A program made the translations under genes and the position numbers. From contig OY723319.1 in NCBI GenBank assembly GCA_963210315.1, positions 310,001 to 374,000 of the forward strand: a DNA stretch of 64,000 nucleotides, given 5' to 3'. The notes beneath the pieces were generated by a model. It saw nothing but the letters and a program-made list of their open reading frames with translations. It ran no database searches and had not been told where the DNA came from. The stretch is from Rhynchopus euleeides (Eukaryota; Euglenozoa; Diplonemea; Diplonemida; Diplonemidae). Below, piece by piece: positions 1 through 9,529 of this stretch. Every line of letters starts with the position of its first letter. Position 1 is the stretch's first letter.

Positions 1-1030
1 ACGGATGCTGTGAGTGGAGAGCCGGACGCGTCCTTCGCTGTGTGCCTGCCATGGCTCCATTCGACGTCGGGGCCAATAACACACCTGCCTGGCTGCTCTG
101 TCAGATAGCCGACTGCGCTGGCATCTCCATACCCCGGGCGTCCGAGTACAATGAGGGTATCTTCTCTCTGACCTGTCGTGTATACCAAGAGGGGAGCGCG
201 TCTGAACCGGTTTACGGGCACGCATACGCCAGGTAGGCGGTACCCCTGGGTATCCGACGATTGTGACAGGTGGTAACATTTGCTAACAGCTTCTCACCTG
301 AAGACTCGGGGCACAGCCGTTGTTTATGGCTCTTGCTCAGGAGACTCCAGATCGCGTACATCCGTACGGAGGTGTGTACTCGGTGTCCCATTATGATAGC
401 ACTCAATGATCTGTCCATGTCAGGCGTACTTGGGACATAGGCGGGGGCGGGCGCGGCCTCATCGTCCCCTTGGCGCGTGCACGACCGGGGGGGGGGGGTT
501 TCCTTTATACTCCTGCGTGGTGAGCCCCCGAGAGCCGTGCGGTCACCCACACTGCCTGAGGGTTGCCATCTACATCTGCCGACCACATGGGCACGAGGCG
601 ATGACACTTCCTGCCTCCAATGCTGCCATGAAAGGGTCTCCCGTCTTCGAATGTTGGACGCCTACATGCAAAGGAAAGTGTCATCTCCGAATACCGAGTA
701 GTCACACACAGGAGAGTGTCTCCTCCAGACGCTGAGCGTTCCCATACCCAAGGAGGGCGTTGCTGACGAATGCCGAGCGTTCCCCCATGAAGGAGGGGGT
801 GACCCCTCCAGTCGTCGAGCGTTCACATACCAAAGGGGGCCTCTGAACGCCGAGCGGGCTCTTCAAATCCAACTCCTTGTCGCGGAGATCCGTATTCGAG
901 GGAAGGCACCACTTCCTTGTGTCGGGAACAGGATATGTGAGGGCGTCTCCTCATTGCCTCGGGCATTTGCGCGTCAGGAGGGCGTCACCTCCGTGCCTCG
1001 GGAATTATGAGGTGTGAGGCCGTGCCGGGG
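1..1030. other. Non-coding lead-in to the satellite
   Basis: I see no convincing gene here. From about 720 to 880 there are degenerate short repeats around the motif GAGCGTTC (near 735, 778, 820). The repeat density and the satellite that follows suggest subtelomeric or heterochromatic DNA. The short open frames lack domain-like content. Confidence 0.4.
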
Positions 1031-1031
1031 C

Positions 1032-2255
1032 CAGTTGCTCCTGTTGACTAGCAGAGCCGGGCGCCTGTTATGGGGCCGGTTGCTCATTACATGCTGACCA
1101 GCAGAGCCGAGCGCCTGTTAAGGGGCCGGTCGCTCACTACACGGTCGTTAGTAGAGCCGGGCGCCAGCGAAGGGGACGGTTGCTCATCACACGCTGACCA
1201 GCAGAGCTGAGCGCCAGTTAAGGGGTCGGTTGCTCGCGACACGGTCATTGGCAGAGCCGAGCGCCGGTTAAGGGGTCGGTTGCTCATCTCACGCTGACCA
1301 GCAGAGCCGAGCGCCAGTTAAGGGGTCGGTTGCTCACTACACGGTCGTTGGCAGAGCCGAGCGCCAGTTAAGGGGTCGGTTGCTCATCTCTCGCTGACCA
1401 GCAGAGCCGAGCGCCGGTTAAGGGGTCGGTTGCTCACTACACGGTCATTGGCAGAGCCGAGCGCCAGTTAAGGGGTCGGTTGCTCGCTACACGGTCGTTG
1501 GCAGAGCCGAGCGCCAGTTAAGGGGTCGGTTGCTCATCTCTCGCTGACCAGCAGAGCCGAGCGCCGGTTAAGGGGTCGGTTGCTCACTACACGGTCGTTG
1601 GCAGAGCCGAGCGCCAGTTAAGGGGTCGGTTGCTCATCTCTCGCTGACCAGCAGAGCCGAGCGCCGGTTAAGGGGTCGGTTGCTCACTACACGGTCATTG
1701 GCAGAGCCGAGCGCCAGTTAAGGGGTCGGTTGCTCGCTACACGGTCGTTGGCAGAGCCGAGCGCCAGTTAAGGGGTCGGTTGCTCATCTCTCGCTGACCA
1801 GCAGAGCCGAGCGCCGGTTAAGGGGTCGGTTGCTCACTACACGGTCGTTGGCAGAGCCGAGCGCCAGTTAAGGGGGTCGGTTGCTCATCTCACGCTGACC
1901 AGCAGAGCCGAGCGCCGGTTAAGGGGTCGGTTGCTCACTACACGGTCATTGGCAGAGCCGAGCGCCAGTTAAGGGGTCGGTTGCTCGCTACAAGGTCGTT
2001 GGCAGAGCCGAGCGCCAGTTAAGGGGTCGGTTGCTCATCTCTCGCTGACCAGCAGAGCCGAGCGCCGGTTAAGGGGTCGGTTGCTCACTACACGGTCATT
2101 GGCAGAGCCGAGCGCCAGTTAAGGGGTCGGTTGCTCATCTCACGTTGACCAGCAGAGCCGGGCGCCTGTTTATGGGGCCGGTTGCACACTACACGGTCAT
2201 TGGCAGAGCCGGGCGCCTGTTTATGGGGCCGGTTGCTCATCACACAGTCATTAGC
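1032..2255. repeat. 50-bp satellite array with 250-bp higher-order period
   Basis: About 24 tandem units of 50 bp share the core GCAGAGCCGAGCGCC, then GTTAAGGGGTCGGTTGCTC. The last 15 or so bases alternate between two types, one ending ACGGTC(G/A)TTG and one ending TCGCTGACCA. The order of unit types repeats every five units: the same junction recurs at 1431, 1681 and 1932 (one extra G near 1875 shifts the last). Outer units are more diverged (GGGCC in place of GGGTC, GAGCCGGGCGCC in place of GAGCCGAGCGCC), as expected if homogenisation is strongest in the middle. Confidence 0.95.
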
Positions 2256-2382
2256 GTTAACGTGCGCCACAGTGGGCGCGATGTGCATCCGAATTCAACT
2301 TATACCATCTGTACCTAGGGAGGAGTCGACCGTGCTTTAGGTATCACAAGAAAGGGGGGTAGTTGGGGGGTAACGAGAACGT

Positions 2383-2491
2383 GGCTAGCCTCCAAAACCG
2401 TCCATGGAGAAAAACTATTTGGTTCTGTACCGAGGTACGTTGATCGAACCAAATGCGGGTTCTCCAACCCGGTCGTGGAGGTTGACTAGCC
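2383..2491. repeat. 109-base imperfect palindrome with two matched internal loops
   Basis: The outer arms start GGCTAGCCTCCA and end TGGAGGTTGACTAGCC. The inner arms run TGGAGAA...TTTGGTTC and GAACCAAA...TTCTCCA. The centre carries a small TGTACC/GGTACG stem. Internal loops lie symmetrically between the stems. It could be a structured RNA gene, a small foldback element, or a relic of the neighbouring arrays. I recognise no known RNA family. Confidence 0.6.
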
Positions 2492-2594
2492 GATAATAAA
2501 AGAACCTTCAATTCCGGCTTTCCCTCAAAATGTGGGTGCCTGCATTGAAAGTTACCTTTTTTTTTCGAGGGGTGCCCATTTTGGCGATTTGGGC

Positions 2595-5500
2595 CCGATT
2601 TCGAGGGTTACGGGTGACCCTAGACCCTACCCAACCCTAGGGTTGGGGTTGGGGTTAACTCCAGACCCTACCCTCACCCTAGGGTTAGGGTTAACCCTAT
2701 ACCCTACCCAACCCTAGGGTTAGGGTGAGGGTTAACCCTACACCCTACCCAACCCTAGGGTTGGGGTTAACCCTAGACCCTACCCTAGGGTTAGGGTCAG
2801 GGTTAACCCTATACCCTACCCAACCCTAGGGTTAGGGTGAGGGTTAACCCTACACCCTACCCAACCCTAGGGTTGGGGTTGGGGTTAACCCTAGACCCTA
2901 CCCTAGGGTTAGGGTCAGGGTTAACCCTATACCCTACCCAACCCTAGGGTTAGGGTGAGGGTTAACCCTACACCCTACCCAACCCTAGGGTTAGGGTTGG
3001 GGTTAACCCTAGACCCTACCCTAGGGTTAGGGTCAGGGTTAACCCTAGACCCAACCCTACCCTAGGGTTAGGGTTAACCCTAGACCCTACCCTAGGGTTA
3101 GGGTCAGGGTTAACCCTATGCCCAACCCAACCCTACACCCAACCCTACCCTAGGGTTAGGGTTAGGGTTAACCCTAGACCCAACCCAACCCTAGGGTTAG
3201 GGTTGGGGTTAACCCTATACCCTACCCAACCCTAGGGTTAGGGTCAGGGTTAACCCTAGACCCAACCCAACCCTAGGGTTAGGGTTAGGGTTAACCCTAT
3301 ACCCAACCCAACCCTAGGGTTAGGGTTAACCCTACACCCTACCCAACCCTAGGGTTAGGGTCAGGGTTAACCCTAGACCCAACCCAACCCTAGGGTTAGG
3401 GTTAGGGTTAACCCTATACCCAACCCAACCCTAGGGTTAGGGTTAACCCAACCCGACCCTAGGGTTAGGGTTAACCCTACACCCTACCCAACCCTAGGGT
3501 TAGGGTTGGGGTTAACCCTATACCCTACCCAACCCTAGGGTTAGGGTCAGGGTTAACCCTAGACCCAACCCAACCCTAGGGTTAGGGTCAGGGTTAACCC
3601 TATACCCTACCCAACCCTAGGGTTAGGGTCAGGGTTAACCCTAGACCCAACCCAACCCTAGGGTTAGGGTTAACCCTATACCCAACCCAACCCTAGGGTT
3701 AGGGTTAACCCAACCCGACCCTAGGGTTAGGGTTAACCCTACACCCTACCCAACCCTAGGGTTAGGGTCAGGGTTAACCCTAGACCCAACCCAACCCTAG
3801 GGTTAGGGTTGGGGTTAACCCTATACCCTACCCAACCCTAGGGTTAGGGTCAGGGTTAACCCTAGACCCAACCCAACCCTAGGGTTAGGGTTAACCCTAT
3901 ACCCCACCCAACCCTAGGGTTAGGGTTAGGGTTAACCCTATACCCAACCCTACCCTAGGGTTAGGGTTAGGGTTAACCCAAGACCCAACCCTACCCTAGG
4001 GTTAGGGTTAGGGTTAACCCTATACCCTACCCTCACCCTAGGGTTAGGGTTAACCCTATACCCAACCCAACCCTAGGGTTAGGGTTAACCCAAGACCCAA
4101 CCCTACCCTAGGGTTAGGGTTAGGGTTAACCCTATACACAACCCAACCCTAGGGTTAGGGTTAACCCTATACCCTACCCAACCCGAGGGTTAGGGTTGGG
4201 GGTTAACCCAAGACCCTGCCCGACCCTAGGGTTAGGGTTCACCCTAGACCCAACCCTACCCTAGGGTTCGGGTTTGGGTCAGGGTGAACCCTAGACCCGA
4301 CCCAACCCTCGGATCAGGGTTGGGGTTAACCCTATACCCTACCCTAACCCTAGGGTAGGGTCTAGGGTCAACCCTGACCCTAACCCTAGGGTTGGGTCAA
4401 GGGTTAACCCTAACCCTAGGGTTGGGTAGGGTCTAGGGTTAACCCTGACCCTAACCCTAGGGTTAGGGTAGGGTCTAGGGTCAACCCTGACCCTAACCCT
4501 AGGGTTGGGTAGGGTCCAGGGTTAACCCTAACCCTAACCCGAGGGTTGGGTAGGGTCTAGGGTTAACCCTAACCCTAACCCTAGGGTTAGGGTAGGGTCT
4601 AGGGTTAACCCTGACCCTAACCCTAGGGTTGGGTAGGGTCTAGGGTTAACCCTAACCCTAACCCTAGGGTTGGGTCAAGGGTTAACCCTAACCCTAGGGT
4701 TAGGGTAGGGTCTAGGGTCAACCCTGACCCTAACCCTAGGGTTGGGTAGGGTCTAGGGTCAACCCTGACCCTAACCCGAGGGTTGGGTAGGGTCTAGGGT
4801 TAACCCTAACCCTAACCCTAGGGTTGGGTCAAGGGTTAACCCTAACCCTAACCCTAGGGTTAGGGTAGGGTCAACCCTAACCCTAACCCTAGGGTTGGGT
4901 CAAGGGTTAACCCTAACCCTAGGGTTGGGTAGGGTCTAGGGTTAACCCTGACCCTAACCCTAGGGTTGGGTAGGGTCCAGGGTTAACCCTAACCCTAACC
5001 CGAGGGTTGGGTAGGGTCTAGGGTTAACCCTAACCCTAACCCTAGGGTTAGGGTAGGGTCTAGGGTTAACCCTGACCCTAACCCTAGGGTTGGGTAGGGT
5101 CTAGGGTTAACCCTAACCCTAACCCTAGGGTTGGGTCAAGGGTTAACCCTAACCCTAGGGTTAGGGTAGGGTCTAGGGTCAACCCTGACCCTAACCCTAG
5201 GGTTGGGTAGGGTCTAGGGTCAACCCTGACCCTAACCCGAGGGTTGGGTAGGGTCTAGGGTTAACCCTAACCCTAACCCTAGGGTTGGGTCAAGGGTTAA
5301 CCCTAACCCTAACCCTAGGGTTAGGGTAGGGTCAACCCTAACCCTAACCCTAGGGTTGGGTCAAGGGTTAACCCTAACCCTAGGGTTAGGGTAGGGTCTA
5401 GGGTCAACCCTGACCCTAACCCGAGGGTTGGGTAGGGTCTAGGGTTAACCCTAACCCTAACCCTAGGGTTAGGGTAGGGTCTAGGGTCAACCCTAACCCT

Positions 5501-5740
5501 ATCCCTAGGGTTGGGTCAAGGGTTAACCCTAACCCTAACCCTAGGGTTGGGTAGGGTCTGGGGTCAACCCTGACCCTAACCCTTGGGTTGGGTTGGGTCT
5601 AGGATCAACCCTGGCCCTGACCCCTGGGTTGGGTAGGGTCGTGTTGGGTCGGGTTATGGGTACCCAACCCTCACCCGAGGGTAGGGTTGGGTCGGGTTGT
5701 GGGTACCCCCGACGTGCTGTAGGGTAGGGTAGGGTAGGGT
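2595..5740. repeat. Degenerate telomere-like array of alternating orientation
   Basis: About 3.1 kb consists almost wholly of CCCTAA/TTAGGG-type hexamers and variants (CCCTACC, CCCAACC, GGGTCA, GGGTGA). Runs of the two strands alternate every 15-30 bases, with head-to-head joints CCCTAGGG and tail-to-tail joints GGGTTAACCC. Before about 4,330 the longer motif reads ACCCTACCCAACCCTAGGG; after it, the reverse complement is seen (CCCTAGGGTTGGGTAGGGTC). The whole array is therefore also a large inverted repeat. Simple telomere wear would not give this layout. It implies the organism's telomere repeat is TTAGGG. Confidence 0.9.
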
Positions 5741-6381
5741 CACGGTGGGATCTTGTAAATTTTACATGTATAACTACAAGTATATACATGTATTATACAT
5801 GTATAATACTTGCATGTCAACTATTATACATGTATAATACATGTATATGCCTGAAATATACATGTAAAATACATGTATATCAAGTAAAAATACATGTATC
5901 TTTACTTGATTTACATGTATTTTACATGTATATTTCATGCATTTACATGTATTTTACATGTATAATACTTGTCATGCAAGTATTATACATGTAAAATACT
6001 TGCATGACAAGTAAAATACATGTATTTTACTTGCATGCAAGTATTTTACTTGTCATGCAAGTATTATACATGTATTTTACTTGTCATGCAAGTATTTTAC
6101 ATGTATAATACTTGCATGACAAGTATTATACATGTAAAATACATGTAAATGCATGAAATATACATGTAAAATACATGTAAATCAAGTAAAGATACATGTA
6201 TAATAGTTGACATGCAAGTATTATACATGTATTTTTACTTGATATACATGTATTTTACATGTATATTTCAGGCATATACATGTATTATACATGTATAATA
6301 GTTGACATGCAAGTATTATACATGTATAATACATGTATATACTTGTAGTTATACATGTAAAATTTACAAGATCCCACCGTG
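5741..6381. repeat. 641-bp AT-rich palindrome built of TACATGTA motifs (foldback element)
   Basis: The left end CACGGTGGGATCTTGTAAAT is repeated exactly inverted at the right end. Inside, both arms consist of TACATGTA, TTACTTG and CATGCAAG motifs and match nearly base for base. The arms differ by one extra block of about 30 bp in the right arm. The symmetry centre lies around 6,030-6,060. GTAGGGTAGGG flanks both sides, which could be a target duplication or simply the telomere-like repeat. The base composition breaks sharply from the neighbours. No coding capacity. Confidence 0.85.
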
Positions 6382-8901
6382 GTAGGGTAGGGCCCCCCCC
6401 CCCTCCGGCCCAACGTTAAGTCCGGCCCCAGAATTAGCCAGAGGCCTGCATCCCCCCCCCTCCCAATAGTTTTTTTTGCAGTGTTCTGCAATGGCCATGT
6501 GTTGCAGAGAACATCATCACATCAAGGAGTGTTCGCGCAATTGAGCTTTTGTTGTTGTGTATATGGTGTCCGAAGTCTCGGGTTGGAGCACTGCTCACAG
6601 GGATAGTCTCCTGTGGCGGGGGGGAGGGGGGGGGGGGGGGTGGCAGATTCGCCGAGTCTGAAGGCAGCGCCCATAACTCCGTTGGGCAGGGTGGGGGAGA
6701 GCTGTGTGTCGCTGTGTGCCAACACGGGGGGTTCTTCCCCCTACCCGACCCCCCCGCCCATGCGATAGACCGGCTTGCGAAAACGAAGGGGCTGTGGGGA
6801 GGGGCCAATACATCATTCAAATCGTTCAAGAGGAAGAGGCAAATATGAAGCAATGCCGCTGTGTACCCAAAAAAGCTCAATCAAAGGGTGTCACCCCTCC
6901 CCCCCCACACACACACACACACCCTCTCACCAGGGGAGGGGGGGCGGGGGGGGAGGCTGCTCGGAGACACGGCCAACAAAAATCGTACTCCTTTCGCTTT
7001 ATGAGAGACACCCTGTCCGGCAACTGTGGGAGAACAGTTCCGGACTACTTTTTGTTGAGCGCACACGTGTCCCAAGGCTGTGTTGAGGCCCTGTGAAGTG
7101 GCATGAAGGTGCTAATGCAAAAAGCTTCAGTCGTACGATTTCCTTCGTTACTTCGCGACTTCGCTACTCCGTCGCGCGTAACTAGTAAAAATAAATTGTT
7201 CAAATCTTTCGTTTCGAAAAAAAATACTCAATTTATTTCTCTGCGTAGATGGAAGGAGGGGGGGCGGGGTGGGCGGGGAGAACTGAACGATTCCGAACTA
7301 CTCGGAACAAGAGAGCCTTCCGAAATTCCCTGGTGGAGTCCCTTGGGGGTCAGCAACCAACCACCTGACATACAGATGACCAGGCAGCAGTGCACACTAT
7401 TGCCGGGAAAGGAATGGTTTGCAGGGAGGCCGGGTGAGAGAGAGAGAGAGAGTTGGTGTGGGAGTATGGGGCTCAGTTTGCGCACAAAAGATAAATAAGG
7501 GGCACGCCACAGTTCCACCGAGCGACACTTAAAGGTAGTGGGTGCGGGGGGGGGGGGGGGGGGTGGGCAATTGCACTGGCTGGGAGGGTGTGGGTAGACC
7601 TTCGATCCCGGGGGACAAAAGCTATCCCGTGGTGCGGATTTCTCTGCAAAATACTAAAGTGTGGGGCGGGGGGAGGGGTGAGGGGGCATTGAAGTAGAAA
7701 TGATCTCCCTTCACTCGTTATGGAGGAGGCTGAGAGGGGGGAGGCTGTGGGGGTACCTTCGCGACCGGTCAAGTATTTTTCGGCAAAGTTTCGGCATTTT
7801 TTTCTCCTATAAATCGGAGGGAATATGGCGCGCCAAAATTTTACCGAGTGTTTTTCCAGCACCGTCGTGAATACACCCGACCAGACGCCCCCCACCCCCT
7901 CAGCAGATAAAGAAAAATCACAGCACAAGGCATGGGTGACAGAGTTGCGGGGAGTGGGGGTGATGAAATGTGAGTGTTCAGAAAATTGGGCGACCCAGTT
8001 TCTTCAACTGCTCGTCTGAGGCCAAACTCGCTTGTCTTTGCTGAGAGATGCTACAAGTTAATTTTTTTTGCCCGATCTTCTTTTTCTTCGGTGTCGACAA
8101 TCACAGGCGCTGTGAGAGGCCATTCAATCTACTGCACAGACCCGTTCTGATTCCGATATCCCATTCCGTTTCTGTTTCTTTCAACGGGGTAGGAATGTCC
8201 CGACAGAGCGGGGCCACCACTCTCACGGCACTGACATGCTGCCCATGCAATACCGGCTGATGATTCTGTTTAAATTCTCAGGTGCAGGGGATGCGCGTCC
8301 GCAACCAGCAGGGGCAAAAAAAGGAATTGAGTGTACCCTGTTGACATAACGTATTGGCTGCGAGATGCGATGCGTGCAGGATGATGGGTTGGGGTATCAA
8401 ACGCCTTCATCGGCTGTTCTTTAGTGCGAAATATTCGAGATGCTCGAGAGTTTGCTGTTTGAACCACAGTGTGCACACCACACCACATCCCCACCCACTC
8501 CCCCCCCACCTCGGTCTGCTGAAGACGGCGTTGTTGCAACGACCCAGCAAAAAAAAAAATGGGGGCATAATCTCACCCCGCCCCCAGTTGGGGGCTGTGA
8601 TAAACTATGAAAACAAACTTACTGCTTGTGTTGAGCTCTGTAACCTGCGCCATCAGACCCGAATCGACAACCATCCTCTCAAGGTCTGTAAGCTGCATTG
8701 GCTGGGGGGGGGGGGGGTTTGATCGTCGAGAGGGAATGGGCTGGGGGGGTTTTTTTTTGATTGTCGAGGGTGAATGGAAAAGCAAGTCTCCCGGGGGGGA
8801 CAATATGGAATAAATTTCCAGAATTTCTGGAAATGTCAGAAACCAATGCACCTTTGTCACATCATAGGGGATCCGAGAGAACCAAGCCCACGCGGAGGCC
8901 T
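6382..8901. other. Gene-poor stretch with homopolymers and dispersed repeat fragments
   Basis: No gene is supported. The stretch holds G/C tracts, a short (CA)n run near 6,905, an AG run near 7,440, and dispersed repeat pieces. A piece at about 8,090-8,150 recurs at about 25,040-25,100. A piece at about 8,757-8,790 (GTCGAG...TGAATGGAAAAGC) recurs near 61,256. A segment near 7,770 (TTCGGCAAAGTTTCGGC) resembles one near 14,260. Confidence 0.4.
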
Positions 8902-9057
8902 AGTCAGGGTTTTGACGTGGTTGACCAGGCCCAAAATGACCAGGCCCCTGGTCATTGACCAGGGGGTTTAACCCACTTTGCCCTGTCCCCTGGTCATGAC
9001 CAGGTCACTGACCATGCCCGTTCTTGACCAGGGACAGGTCTGGTCAAATCCCTGACT
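8902..9057. repeat. Short TIR element rich in TGACCAGG/CCTGGTCA palindromes
   Basis: Terminal inverted repeats AGTCAGGG(T/A)TTTGAC bound about 156 bp. The interior holds many copies of TGACCAGG and CCTGGTCA in both orientations, so it can fold extensively. I could not find a clear target duplication. It may be a small MITE or a cluster of binding sites. Confidence 0.5.
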
Positions 9058-9529
9058 CGGCCACCGTGCAGATAGAGGCACAGGGAGAGCGAGGGGTTTG
9101 CTGATCTCGGCATTCAAGCAGCGCAGCGCAAGCCTGAAGAGCAGTGTGTTCCTGAGGCTGGGGGTGCACCCTTCTCTGCCAATTCCGAGACGTCGAGTGG
9201 GGTGGGCTGGGGGTGAAGACAGGTGCCCCAGAACGAGGGGGGGCGAGAGGGGCCGGTGGGTGCCATCTGTGCCAGGTATGAGACGGGGGTGCGGTGATTC
9301 TTGTTTGACAGTGAATGAATATTCGGCAGCTTTCCTTGACCTGCGACTCCAACCAATGATGGGCAATCTCGTTGAACGCTACCACACGAGCCTGCACGGG
9401 GCACGCTGAGTGATGCTGAAGCGGACACAAAAGGGAAAAGGACAAATGAGTCGCAGGTGTTGTGCATAAACATCAAACGTGTCGGACGATCCCGATAAAT
9501 ACTCATGCGTGGCCAGAACACAACGCAGA

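Noticed and set aside
2595..5740. Array considered as the actual chromosome end
   Set aside because: It is degenerate, alternates strands and is flanked by other DNA on both sides within the window.
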